Counted from the first letter of the stretch, positions 8,655-16,902 are shown. The stretch is 22,446 nt of DNA from Bacteroidota bacterium (GCA_023423285.1 JAFAFV010000173.1:1-22446), one strand, 5' to 3'. The notes: generated by a model not told the origin, from the sequence alone. Numbers and translations: made by a program.

Positions 8655-9374
8655 TTATCTTCTGAAAGGATTGTTGTACCAGTTGCCGTCTATTTCCTGA
8701 ACAAAGATCTCAATCTGGCGGTCTTTTTTATTTTTATTTATGTCGTAGTCTGATTTTAAATTACCGCCATATACCCAGGCTGCTGTTTGATACAGGCGGG
8801 TATTAAAACTGCCTTTGTATTCTTTTAGTAGCTCAAAGCAATTGTTGCCGGTTTGCCGGTTGATGAGTTTCATTAGCACCTCACCCTGGTACACCGAAAG
8901 GTTTTTTACTTTATCAGCAAATTTTTCTTTAAGTTCTTTTTCTTTCGATTTGATAATGGCTTTACGCGCGCTGCGATTGGGGGCTTTTTCAAGCAATGTA
9001 TTGATCTCGTTAATTACAGTTCCGGCTTCTCTGGCATACGGGTAAGTAACATACACGGCATTTCTAAGGCGGGCATTTTCAGCTTTTACCTTAGCAAGCT
9101 GGTGAAGAGAAAGGTTTGACAGCCAAATATCCTCTTCCAGCGTATAAGGTATCATTTTAAAATCGGTATAACTGGTTCCATACCAAATGGCTGATACTTT
9201 CAGGCTGTCATTAGGCCCCCAATCTTTCATAATCTCCTGCATGGAAGGACGTGGGGGAATATTGGGATCTACAACATCCTGTTTTTGAGCAGCCGCAGAG
9301 AATGTTATAAAAACGGCCGTCAAAAAAATGATTGTATATAAATGATATTTCTGGTAGATTTTCAAATCAGACAA
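8655..9374 (-). CDS. DUF4294 family exported protein
   Basis: The protein of about 240 residues has an N-terminal hydrophobic segment (YHLYTIIFLTAVFITFSAAA) that ends in a likely signal peptidase site before QKQDVV. The mature part contains SMQEIMKDWGPND, IWYGTSYTDFKMIPYTLEED, NAVYVTYPYAREAGTVINE and a lysine-rich coiled middle, then LMKLINRQTGNNCFELLKEYKG. This order is what I know from DUF4294 (PF14127), a Bacteroidota family of unknown function, probably periplasmic. There is no ATG before the signal peptide. The possible starts are TTG at 9374 or TTG at 9365, and a TAAATTTG box overlaps the first, which favours 9365. Downstream genes on this strand start after their own promoter, so it stands alone. 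Confidence 0.8.
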   Translation of the reverse strand: MSDLKIYQKYHLYTIIFLTAVFITFSAAAQKQDVVDPNIPPRPSMQEIMKDWGPNDSLKVSAIWYGTSYTDFKMIPYTLEEDIWLSNLSLHQLAKVKAENARLRNAVYVTYPYAREAGTVINEINTLLEKAPNRSARKAIIKSKEKELKEKFADKVKNLSVYQGEVLMKLINRQTGNNCFELLKEYKGSFNTRLYQTAAWVYGGNLKSDYDINKNKKDRQIEIFVQEIDGNWYNNPFRR

Positions 9375-9379
9375 ATTTA
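9372..9379 (-). promoter_or_regulatory. Possible -7 promoter box for the DUF4294 gene
   Basis: TAAATTTG on the minus strand matches TAnnTTTG but overlaps the TTG at 9374. If used, transcription would begin near 9367 and translation would start at the TTG at 9365, almost without a leader. No -33 match is seen. Confidence 0.25.
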
Positions 9380-9472
9380 CATCAGCTAAGACGATTAAAA
9401 ACCTTTACCGATGCAAACAAGGTATAAATAATGTTAAAAAAAAGAGTTTGAAGTAAGCGACAAAAATAATAT

Positions 9473-9814
9473 TTGATTATTTTGCAAGGGTTGAAACTTT
9501 TCACTTACATATTCATTGTTTATTTTCTATTCATTTCTTTTACGCCTTGTTGCTGCAGTGAAAGTAATGCATCAGTTGAAACGATTTCATTTTCAGAAAA
9601 GCAGGGTCAGCATCAGCATTCAGACTGCACCTGTTCACCTTTCTGCCATTGCACCTGTTGTGTTGTAGTAATCGCGCCTGACATTATTCGTTTTGCTATA
9701 CCTATTGCATACTATACGAAACCTGCTTTTTCAATTGATGAAAAAGAACCTGCCTTCTTATCATATACTATCTGGCAACCTTCTAAATTAGCATCTGCAC
9801 TACCCAATTGCTGA
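9473..9814 (+). CDS. Small exported Cys/His-rich protein, DUF6660-like
   Basis: The frame encodes at most 113 residues. After a hydrophobic signal-like segment (KLFTYIFIVYFLFISF) come a Cys triplet (TPCCCSES), a His-containing stretch (GQHQHSD) and the dense motif CTCSPFCHCTCC, then a hydrophobic strand. The CSPFCxCxCC core is what I recall from DUF6660, small Bacteroidota proteins coded next to metal efflux or TonB-dependent receptor genes. The Cys and His residues suggest binding of a soft metal such as copper, but no function is proven. No ATG is available. TTG codons at 9473, 9482 and 9491 are possible, and 9491 would give a neat MKLF start just after a TAATATTTG promoter-like stretch at 9467-9475. 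The TonB receptor follows 116 bases downstream, probably on the same transcript. Confidence 0.7.
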   Translation: MIILQGLKLFTYIFIVYFLFISFTPCCCSESNASVETISFSEKQGQHQHSDCTCSPFCHCTCCVVVIAPDIIRFAIPIAYYTKPAFSIDEKEPAFLSYTIWQPSKLASALPNC

Positions 9815-9863
9815 TAACTATCTTTATTTTTTCTCACTAAGAGAATAGAAAAAAACGTTTCCG

Positions 9864-9880
9864 TACCTGCCGCTCAGGTA
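9864..9880 (+). promoter_or_regulatory. Inverted repeat in the gap before the TonB receptor gene
   Basis: TACCTG (9864-9869), loop CCGCT and CAGGTA (9875-9880) form a perfect 6-bp dyad 51 bases before the receptor ATG. It has no T tract, so a protein site or an RNA hairpin is likelier than a terminator. A second, 5-bp dyad TTCTC/GAGAA is at 9831-9845. Confidence 0.25.
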
Positions 9881-9930
9881 AAACATCTTACAAAAACATA
9901 TCCGCCAACGGCGAAAAAAAATATTTATAA

Positions 9931-12111
9931 ATGAAACATATTGTATTGCTTTTAACAGCAATGGCACTGAGTGTAATGGTGCATGGGCAAATTACTGCTG
10001 AAGTTTTTATAAAAGATTCAGAAACTAAAGATGCCATTGCTGGTGCAACCATAGTTGTGGACCAATCTACAAAAGGTTTTATAGCTGATAAAGCCGGCAA
10101 AGCCACCATAACAGGTTTGCCAGCAGGTTCGGTCAGATTTATTATATCAGCCATCGGTTACGAAAGGCTTATACAAAATCTGGTCTTTAATTCTGACACT
10201 TCTGTTGTTTTTTACTTACCTCACGCCCCTCATGAAATGGAAGAAATAGTGATTTCTTCAACGCGCACCGGGCGCACAATAGGCAATGTGCCTACAAGGG
10301 TAGAAGTGATTGATCTTGAAGAAATCGAAGAAAAAATCAATATGCGCCCGTCAAATGTTTCAATGATATTGCATGAAAGCACAGGCATACTGATGCAGCA
10401 AACATCGCCCACTTCAGCCAATGCCAGTATTCGTATTCAGGGGCTTGACGGACGCTACACGCAGTTGCTGAAAGATGGTTACGCCAATTTTGGAAATTTT
10501 GCATCAGGCCTTTCCATACTCGAAATTCCACCGCTTGACCTGGCGCAGGTAGAACTTATTAAAGGCCCGGCATCTACCTTATATGGTGGTGGCGCTATTG
10601 CAGGAGTTGTAAATTTTATTTCAAAAATGCCAAACCTTACACCTGAATATAGTTTTATTGCCAGCCAGTCGCACGTGGGGCAAACCACGCTGGGCGCGTT
10701 TGCCTCAGCACGAAGTAAAAAGTCAGGATATACTTTTTTGGCCCTGGGAAATTTACAACAGCCTTATGACGTGGATAAAGATGAGTTTACTGAACTTGCG
10801 CGGTCAAAAGATTTTACGCTGCATCCAAAGCTATTCATTTATCCTAATGAAAAAAGTTATTTACTGATTGGTAACAGCTTTACAGCAGGCAGCCGCACCG
10901 GTGGCGATATGAGTGTGGTAAAGGGCAGGAGAGATGCGGCCCATACTTATTTTGAAACCAATAAATCTCTTAGAAATACTACTACAGTTGAATTTGATAA
11001 AAAGCCCGACAATGCAACACACCTATCTGCCAAAACCAGTTTCAGCTATTTTAACAGAGACATTCTGATGCATCAGTACAGGTTTGGAGGAAGTAATTAT
11101 AACTCATTCACCGATTTGACTTATGCCAAAAATAATGATCACAACAACCTGGTATTAGGATTAAATTTTGTATGGGATCAATTTCGCGAAAACGAAATAG
11201 CTAATTTCAAAAGAAATTTCAATAGCAATACTGCTGGATTATATGCCCAAAATACAAGTGATATATCAGATATAATTCAAGTTGAAGCAGGGTTGCGTGT
11301 AGATGCGGTAAAATATAAAAACCACCTTTATAGCAATACAGAAGTATTTGTGCTGCCGCGCGTATCAGCTTTAATTCATTTATCCGAAAAGTTAACATCG
11401 CGTATTGGCGGCGGCCTGGGCTATAAAGCGCCATCGCTGTTTACAGAAGCTACCGAAAGCATGCAATACCAAAATGTACAGCCGTTGAATGGTGTACGTG
11501 CTGAAAGAAGTTATGGCGGCACTGCCGATATTAATTACAAAACATACTTTGGGAATGATTTCAGCTTTTCTCTAAACCATATGTTTTTTTATACCCGTAT
11601 TAATAATGCGCTGGTATTAAAGCAAAATATGTTAGATGAGTTTACTTTCAGCAATGCAGATAAGCCCGTTTACAGCCTTGGATTTGAGACTAACATGAAA
11701 ATTATTTACCGTGATTTTATAAAATTATTTGCAGGATACACGTTCACTCATGCTAAAGCTGAATACGTTCCGGTAAACCAGTTCATTCCTATGGTAGCAA
11801 AAAATAGGGTCAACATGGTTCTTATGTATGAAAAAAGCACAGTGAAGGCCGGTTTGGAAGGTTATTTTTCTGACTGGCAATACCTTACAAATGGCAGCAG
11901 GTCACCATCTTTTTGGGATGTTGGAGCCATGGTTGAAAAGCGTTTTAGGAAAGTAGCAGTGTTTATAAATGCGGAAAATTTTTTGGATGCCAGGCAAAAC
12001 CGCATTAAAAGTGTAGTGAACGGCCCGCATACCGATCCTTCCTTTGATGACATCTGGTCTTATCACCCTGAAGGAAGGGTACTAAGTGCAGGACTTAAAT
12101 TAAAATTATGA
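9931..12111 (+). CDS. TonB-dependent outer-membrane receptor
   Basis: The 726-residue protein has a signal peptide (MKHIVLLLTAMALSVMVHGQ), a carboxypeptidase-regulatory-like beta-sandwich (about 22-100, with TKDAIAGATIVVDQSTKG and ISAIGYERL), a plug domain (about 113-235, with SIRIQGLDGRYTQLLKDG and ELIKGPASTLYGGGAIAGVV) and a 22-strand type barrel to the end (final residues SAGLKLKL). It lies in the outer membrane and imports a ligand with TonB energy. The absence of a SusD partner and the 726-residue length argue for a metal complex, siderophore or vitamin-type receptor rather than a SusC glycan importer. The Cys-rich neighbour points to a metal. It ends 13 bases from the convergent ccmF stop. 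Base composition looks more AT-rich than its 3' neighbours. Confidence 0.9.
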   Translation: MKHIVLLLTAMALSVMVHGQITAEVFIKDSETKDAIAGATIVVDQSTKGFIADKAGKATITGLPAGSVRFIISAIGYERLIQNLVFNSDTSVVFYLPHAPHEMEEIVISSTRTGRTIGNVPTRVEVIDLEEIEEKINMRPSNVSMILHESTGILMQQTSPTSANASIRIQGLDGRYTQLLKDGYANFGNFASGLSILEIPPLDLAQVELIKGPASTLYGGGAIAGVVNFISKMPNLTPEYSFIASQSHVGQTTLGAFASARSKKSGYTFLALGNLQQPYDVDKDEFTELARSKDFTLHPKLFIYPNEKSYLLIGNSFTAGSRTGGDMSVVKGRRDAAHTYFETNKSLRNTTTVEFDKKPDNATHLSAKTSFSYFNRDILMHQYRFGGSNYNSFTDLTYAKNNDHNNLVLGLNFVWDQFRENEIANFKRNFNSNTAGLYAQNTSDISDIIQVEAGLRVDAVKYKNHLYSNTEVFVLPRVSALIHLSEKLTSRIGGGLGYKAPSLFTEATESMQYQNVQPLNGVRAERSYGGTADINYKTYFGNDFSFSLNHMFFYTRINNALVLKQNMLDEFTFSNADKPVYSLGFETNMKIIYRDFIKLFAGYTFTHAKAEYVPVNQFIPMVAKNRVNMVLMYEKSTVKAGLEGYFSDWQYLTNGSRSPSFWDVGAMVEKRFRKVAVFINAENFLDARQNRIKSVVNGPHTDPSFDDIWSYHPEGRVLSAGLKLKL

Positions 12112-12124
12112 GGTGCAAAACTAT

Positions 12125-14704
12125 CTATTTGGATAACTGTTGCCTTCTCCACATCGCGATGAGCGAGCCCAGCACGGTAAGCACCACTCCAGCCCAAAGC
12201 AGGTTGATGTATGGAAACTTATAAGCTTTTAATGTCAGCCAAGGGCTGATGTCGGATGATTCTTTGACGCCGATCTCTGCCTGGCTGCCTTTTACGTCAT
12301 TGAGCGTGAGCACCAGGTTTTGAGAAAATACGGTATCCTCAGATTGAAACAACTTGCGCCCTGAGCCACGTATCATTAAAAGATCGCTTTGGTAAGATGA
12401 GCCGTTAAGCTGCTGCACTTTTAAGGACGCTGTGTAACCCGTGTCGGTTCTGGCAAAACCTTCCACGGGCAGGTTGTCTTTGCCAACAAGCCTTTCCACT
12501 ATCATATATCCTTTGCTGTAATAAATAGTATCGCCCACGTTGCGGGTCTTCATTTCAAACTTTGCAGTGTCGGCTGTTTTGGTAGGGTTTTGAATGGCTG
12601 ATACGTACGTAAATACATCATGGTTCCAGTAATGCCTTGCATCGGGGTTGGCCATCATTTCCATATTGCCTTTATAGTTTACAAATGCATTGGGCCAAAG
12701 GGTAAAACTGTCCTTATCTGACTTGAAGTCTATTTTAAAATAGGTTTGTTGTTTTTTAGGATGCGCCGAGTCGCCGGAATAAGTAACCTTGTAAGGCCCC
12801 ATTTTCATGGGTAAACCCTTAATGAGCGTGAGGTTTTCACCGGTAATCTCTTTACTATCGGGTCCAAAATTTACCGGGATGCCGCTGGTATTGATTGACA
12901 AGACTTCTTTTTTTCCAGAAGAAAGTAAAATGCCAACCAGCACCAATCCAAAACCCAGGTGGGCAATAGAGCCGCCGCTATTTTTCATATTTCCTTTAAG
13001 AGCGGTAAATAGGTACATGGCATTAGCTACCACAGCGTAAACACCTGCCATCAGCGCTATCCAGATGTTGATCAAAAATCCGATACCGTGTTTGTCATAA
13101 TTAATTTTAATGACTACCAGTATAAAAGTGCCGATAATGGCGCTGATGAGTGTGGGCCATGCAATTTTTTTGATAAACAATTGCTTAGGGGTGTGCCTGT
13201 ATCTGAAGTATTGGGCAATAGCTGTTAGCGCGCCCACCACAATCGCCACCAACACCTGTATCTGATTATACCGGAACTCCACATCTTCGCCAGGCGCCGT
13301 ATTGATGCTAAATAATTTATTGAATACGGGCAGTGATGTTTGGATAATGATGATCATGGCTGATAAAAAGAATACCAACGACCCAATAAACATCCAAAAC
13401 TCGCGCGAAGAAGCGCTTTCTTCTTTTTGTACGGCCGGCACCTGCCTGTTCATTAGCACTATAAAAGTTACAACGCCGCCCACAATCACGTATAGCGGGA
13501 AACCTGGTATCACTTCTGCCAAAAAGTAGGTAGCCAGCGAAAGCACGGCGGTTATGCCGGCAACGATCAGCCTTTGCCTGTCAGACGTAGCGGCCATAAA
13601 CGGCCCCAGCCATACAAAAACGATCATGAAAAGAAATAGCTGCCCGTTCATGCCAATATCAGCAAACGCGTGTACGGATGACTCACCCAGCACGCCGCTT
13701 TTGGTTAAAAAGGTAGAGTAAACAATGAAAATAAACGACAGTGCCAGAAAGATATAAGTGGTGCGGAGCGAATGCCCGGTGTTCTTGTAAATGATCATGG
13801 TATGCAGGGCCGACACCGTGATCATCCAGGGAACAAGCGAAGCATTTTCAACAGGGTCCCACGCCCAATAGCCGCCAAAGTTTAGCGACTCATACGCCCA
13901 TTTGGAACCCATCATAATTCCCAGCCCAAAAAAAGCAATGCTGAAAAGCGTCCACGGAATGGCGCGTTTTACCCATCCGCCAATATTTTTCGTCCATAAC
14001 CCACTCATGGCAAATGCAAAAGGAATGAGTACCGATGCAAATCCCAGAAATAGTACCGGCGGGTGAATCACCATCCAGTAGTTTTGCAACAGGGGGTTTA
14101 GGTCATTACCATCGGTGATCATGGTCAGGTAATCCGGCCTGATGGGTTTGGTCACATCAAGATCAACGTGCATGGCTGGCGCGTTGTCAAACATACCCGA
14201 TTCTCTGAGCAATACAAACGGGTTAGAGCCGATCTTCACATCAAAAATATAAAGGCCCACAATCATGGTAGCCAAAAAGAACTGTGCAAAACTTACAATG
14301 CTCATAACCGGCGCTTCCCATTGCTTTTCGCGGGCTATAATGATCAACCCCAGCACACAATGCCAAATGGTCCATAGTAGGGTGCTTCCTTCTTGGCCTT
14401 CCCATATAGCACTTAAAATATATTTAGGTTCAAGGGAAAGGCTGCTGTGCTGCCACACGTATTTGTACTCAAACATGTGGTTGAACATCATGAAAATGAG
14501 CAGCGCAAAAATGGTAAATACAGAAAAACATTCTGTAAAAAATGATAGCCTCGCCAGTTTCAACCACGAGCTGCGATCTTCACTGTTAACGCTTCTTACG
14601 CTTTTGAAGTAAGCAAAACTGGCTACAAACGATGCAACTAAAGAAAGTAAAACAAAAAAATGGCCTAACTGTCCCGGTAAAAGATGCTCTCCCTCGTAAG
14701 TCAT
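12125..14704 (-). CDS. ccmF: Cytochrome c maturation haem lyase subunit CcmF
   Basis: The 859-residue polytopic membrane protein begins LLPGQLGHFFVLLSLVAS, typical of CcmF. It holds a CcsA/CcmF core with the tryptophan-rich haem-handling WWD motif (about 268-293: KWAYESLNFGGYWAWDPVEN followed by ASLVPW) and conserved membrane His residues such as WMVIHPPVLFLGF. A large outer domain (about 630-830) precedes the final span. CcmF takes haem from holo-CcmE and joins it to CXXCH motifs of apocytochrome c on the outer face of the inner membrane. ccmE lies 26 bases upstream on the same strand, so the two are co-transcribed. No CcmA-D, CcmG or CcmH gene is within the window. NrfE and other CcsA-like proteins are alternatives, but ccmE next door favours CcmF. 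Confidence 0.92.
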   Translation of the reverse strand: MTYEGEHLLPGQLGHFFVLLSLVASFVASFAYFKSVRSVNSEDRSSWLKLARLSFFTECFSVFTIFALLIFMMFNHMFEYKYVWQHSSLSLEPKYILSAIWEGQEGSTLLWTIWHCVLGLIIIAREKQWEAPVMSIVSFAQFFLATMIVGLYIFDVKIGSNPFVLLRESGMFDNAPAMHVDLDVTKPIRPDYLTMITDGNDLNPLLQNYWMVIHPPVLFLGFASVLIPFAFAMSGLWTKNIGGWVKRAIPWTLFSIAFFGLGIMMGSKWAYESLNFGGYWAWDPVENASLVPWMITVSALHTMIIYKNTGHSLRTTYIFLALSFIFIVYSTFLTKSGVLGESSVHAFADIGMNGQLFLFMIVFVWLGPFMAATSDRQRLIVAGITAVLSLATYFLAEVIPGFPLYVIVGGVVTFIVLMNRQVPAVQKEESASSREFWMFIGSLVFFLSAMIIIIQTSLPVFNKLFSINTAPGEDVEFRYNQIQVLVAIVVGALTAIAQYFRYRHTPKQLFIKKIAWPTLISAIIGTFILVVIKINYDKHGIGFLINIWIALMAGVYAVVANAMYLFTALKGNMKNSGGSIAHLGFGLVLVGILLSSGKKEVLSINTSGIPVNFGPDSKEITGENLTLIKGLPMKMGPYKVTYSGDSAHPKKQQTYFKIDFKSDKDSFTLWPNAFVNYKGNMEMMANPDARHYWNHDVFTYVSAIQNPTKTADTAKFEMKTRNVGDTIYYSKGYMIVERLVGKDNLPVEGFARTDTGYTASLKVQQLNGSSYQSDLLMIRGSGRKLFQSEDTVFSQNLVLTLNDVKGSQAEIGVKESSDISPWLTLKAYKFPYINLLWAGVVLTVLGSLIAMWRRQQLSK

Positions 14705-14730
14705 TTAAAATGTAAAATTTGAATTGGAAA

Positions 14731-15198
14731 TTACCGCGCCTGGTAGGCGTGGTCTTCTTCGGTAATTTCAGCAGGGTTTATATAAGATGTTGATTCTTTG
14801 TCAATATTGCCGGGATGTTTTGCCGGATCCTGGTCTTTATACTTGCTGGGGCATTTGGTTTGAATGTTCTGGCAGATAAATTTGCCGTTCTCATATTTGC
14901 CCTTCATCACCAGTCGTTCGCTCAGTTCAAAATTCTCAGGTTTTGGGTTGTGGTACACCACGGGTATTTTTTGGCCCAGGCTGTCAATAGCAGTAAATTC
15001 TAAGTAATTAGGGTTTTTGATCGCGTCGTACAGCAGCGGTTCGCTTTTGTCCCATTTAGCCATCAGGTGTACAAACTTACCGGGTTTTGATACGGCGGTA
15101 GCCACAGTATCGTAAGTGGTGGTGGTTTGTAAAAAGCTTACCAGCACAGCTATGGAAGCGGCAACCAAAACGAGTAAAATGATGTGAATTTTCTTCAT
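14731..15198 (-). CDS. ccmE: Periplasmic haem chaperone CcmE, CxxxY variant
   Basis: The 155-residue protein has one N-terminal membrane anchor (about 5-23) and an OB-fold domain ending GKYENGKFICQNIQTKCPSKY. CcmE holds haem for delivery to CcmF. In the usual form a His in HxxxY binds haem covalently. Here the same place reads CPSKY, with Cys116 and Tyr120, so it is the CxxxY variant known from Desulfovibrio and archaea. Another Cys (C109) lies seven residues earlier. The tail after it is hydrophilic and short. The gene is first of the ccmE-ccmF pair; the ATG at 15198 starts the membrane anchor. A -7 box lies 17 bases upstream, overlapping an inverted repeat. Confidence 0.9.
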   Translation of the reverse strand: MKKIHIILLVLVAASIAVLVSFLQTTTTYDTVATAVSKPGKFVHLMAKWDKSEPLLYDAIKNPNYLEFTAIDSLGQKIPVVYHNPKPENFELSERLVMKGKYENGKFICQNIQTKCPSKYKDQDPAKHPGNIDKESTSYINPAEITEEDHAYQAR

Positions 15199-15215
15199 CC
15201 AACCTGTATTTTTTG

Positions 15216-15223
15216 CGAAAGTA
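15216..15223 (-). promoter_or_regulatory. -7 promoter box for ccmE-ccmF
   Basis: TACTTTCG on the minus strand fits TAnnTTTG except for one C, 17 bases before the ccmE ATG. No TTG is found at the -33 distance. Confidence 0.4.
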
Positions 15224-15240
15224 AGCCAAAAGCGGCTTAC
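15221..15240. promoter_or_regulatory. Candidate operator upstream of ccmE
   Basis: GTAAGCC (15221-15227), spacer AAAAGC and GGCTTAC (15234-15240) form a perfect 7-bp inverted repeat that overlaps the ccmE -7 box by three bases and fills the -7/-33 spacer. This is where a repressor dimer would block transcription. A hairpin is possible too, but it would lie upstream of the predicted start site. Confidence 0.35.
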
Positions 15241-15334
15241 ATTGTAAGTAACACATAAGGAGGTTAAATGTTTACCTTCACACCACTTTAAATATTACTT
15301 TTATAAACGAGCTAAAAAAACTGTTTTCAGTCTT

Positions 15335-15856
15335 ATGAAAAAGAACCTTGCAATATTTTTTATACTTCTATCCTGCATGCTTCAGTTGGAGAATGCCTGC
15401 TGTCAGGCTGTTAATGAAAACTTTATGGTTTCTGGCAAGATTATGAACCAGGTATCTGACTCTCTTCATGCTGGGTTATCAGGGTTACTGGAAAGCCAGA
15501 CATTGTATATTCCAGTCAATAAAGACGGCACCTTTAACACACAAATACCTATAAACGAAAAGCAGCAATTATTTTTAGCCTCAGGCGATAAATTGGTTAC
15601 TATGATTTACGTTTATCCAAATGACAATATCAATTTGGAAATAAACGGCAAAACAGGAGAGATTCTAAAAATCAATACTCAAAATAAGAAAAGAACAAAG
15701 GAATTACTTTTTGAGATGAATTTTCGTAAAGAATTTTCCTATGATTTTATGGTCAGGCATTATGGAGAAGTATACAGGCTTTCAGACAGTGTTACTAAAA
15801 AGAAAGGCGAGGAAATTCGTGATATGGCTCGTGAAGGTAAGACCGAGGAGTTGTAA
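15335..15856 (+). CDS. TlpA-like disulfide reductase, N-terminal fragment of a frameshifted gene
   Basis: This frame encodes 173 residues: a signal peptide (MKKNLAIFFILLSCMLQLENAC) followed by a beta-rich domain (about 25-115) like those before the thioredoxin domain of Bacteroidota TlpA proteins, then a helical start. It stops at TAA 15854-15856, while the next frame continues at once with VVKAYSTVLPKW. Putting one G back after GAGGAG at 15845-15850 would join the two as ...TEEVVKAY..., giving one protein of about 523 residues. Either the gene is a recent pseudogene, or a base was lost in assembly, or the frame is shifted in translation; I see no classic slippery heptamer before the stop. 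The ATG at 15335 gives a good signal peptide. It is divergent from ccmE. Confidence 0.75.
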   Translation: MKKNLAIFFILLSCMLQLENACCQAVNENFMVSGKIMNQVSDSLHAGLSGLLESQTLYIPVNKDGTFNTQIPINEKQQLFLASGDKLVTMIYVYPNDNINLEINGKTGEILKINTQNKKRTKELLFEMNFRKEFSYDFMVRHYGEVYRLSDSVTKKKGEEIRDMAREGKTEEL

Positions 15857-15873
15857 AAGCCTACTCAACTGTA

Positions 15874-16902
15874 TTGCCGAAATGGCGGCCTGTTTATGAA
15901 GAGATAAATGCAATGTATAATAAGCAAATGGAATATATCCTAAAAAATTACAATGGTTCAGCGAAAGGATTACAGGCTATAATCGATGATATCTATTTCA
16001 GTTTTATGGGAAAACTACAAAGCAATGCTAAGTATTCAGAATTAACAGGCCTAAAATATTATGGAAAGCTACATAAGCAGAACAAGGTAGCAAAAATTCC
16101 TGACAGCAATTATTTTAGGCCTTTTGATTACAAGAGGCTTTTCCAATCAAAAGAATACCGTGACTACTTGTTCGATTATATAAGATTCACCTATTCTAAT
16201 AAAGAAATCCCAATAGCAGAGGCATTAAAGTTCAGGGAAATACAAAATGCCGCAGGTCATTTCGAAACAGGCAATTACCTGAGCGGACTGATCCTTTTTC
16301 AAAATTACCCTGATCTCAGAGATTGGTTTCTTGCAAAATCGATTGTTTTTTCTTTTCAGCATTATGATGTACCCAGAACTGAATTACTGTATGAAGATTA
16401 TTTGAAAAGGGCGCAGGACGGAGTTTTTAAGGAACAGTTGAAGTTGTTCTATAATGTTTCCAAAATATTTAAGCCTGGTTTAAAAGCGCCAGATTTCACT
16501 TTGCCAGATGAAAATGGTAAGATGATATCTCTGAGCGATTTTAAAGGTAAGGTAGTTTATATTGACTTTTGGGGCGTGCATTGCCGCCCGTGCATAGCAG
16601 AGATAAAAGCTTATGCAAAAGATGTTCATGATAAATATGATACTAAAGATGTTGTTTTTATCAATATCTGTGTAGATGAAACAACTAAAAACTGGAAGGA
16701 GAAAATAAAAGAACTGGAGTTAACAGGCATTAATCTTAAAGCGGAAATGGGAGATAGTGTAACCACAAAGTATCGAATCAATGCAACTCCTCATCATATT
16801 TTAATTGACCGTGAAGGAAATTTTGTCAATTATAATGGGGAGGGATTACATCAACTTCGGGAAAGCTTGGGAAATAGCATTGACAGGGCTTTAAAGAAAT
16901 AA
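15874..16902 (+). CDS. TlpA-like thioredoxin-domain protein, C-terminal fragment of a frameshifted gene
   Basis: The frame is open upstream of the TTG at 15874, back into the end of the first fragment, so this start is probably not real. About 190 helical residues lead to a thioredoxin/AhpC-TSA domain (about 205-340) that begins LKAPDFTLPDENGK. The redox motif is WGVHCRPC (CxxC with Arg-Pro), the cis-Pro loop is NATPHHILID, and the end is LRESLGNSIDRALKK. ResA/TlpA proteins of this kind keep thiols reduced in the periplasm, for instance those of apocytochrome c, which would suit the ccmE neighbour. That link is inferred. Without the signal peptide of the first fragment this part could not reach the periplasm. 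The region looks AT-rich: one 60-base line (16141-16200) is 30% GC against 57% at 17341-17400. Confidence 0.8.
   Translation: MPKWRPVYEEINAMYNKQMEYILKNYNGSAKGLQAIIDDIYFSFMGKLQSNAKYSELTGLKYYGKLHKQNKVAKIPDSNYFRPFDYKRLFQSKEYRDYLFDYIRFTYSNKEIPIAEALKFREIQNAAGHFETGNYLSGLILFQNYPDLRDWFLAKSIVFSFQHYDVPRTELLYEDYLKRAQDGVFKEQLKLFYNVSKIFKPGLKAPDFTLPDENGKMISLSDFKGKVVYIDFWGVHCRPCIAEIKAYAKDVHDKYDTKDVVFINICVDETTKNWKEKIKELELTGINLKAEMGDSVTTKYRINATPHHILIDREGNFVNYNGEGLHQLRESLGNSIDRALKK

Noticed and set aside
9815..9930. Cobalamin or other riboswitch before the TonB receptor gene
   Set aside because: The gap is 116 bases with only two short dyads and no B12-box-like sequence, so it is too small and unlike the known class.
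12112..12124. Terminator between the receptor gene and ccmF
   Set aside because: The 13-base gap and the flanking bases hold no stem with a T tract.
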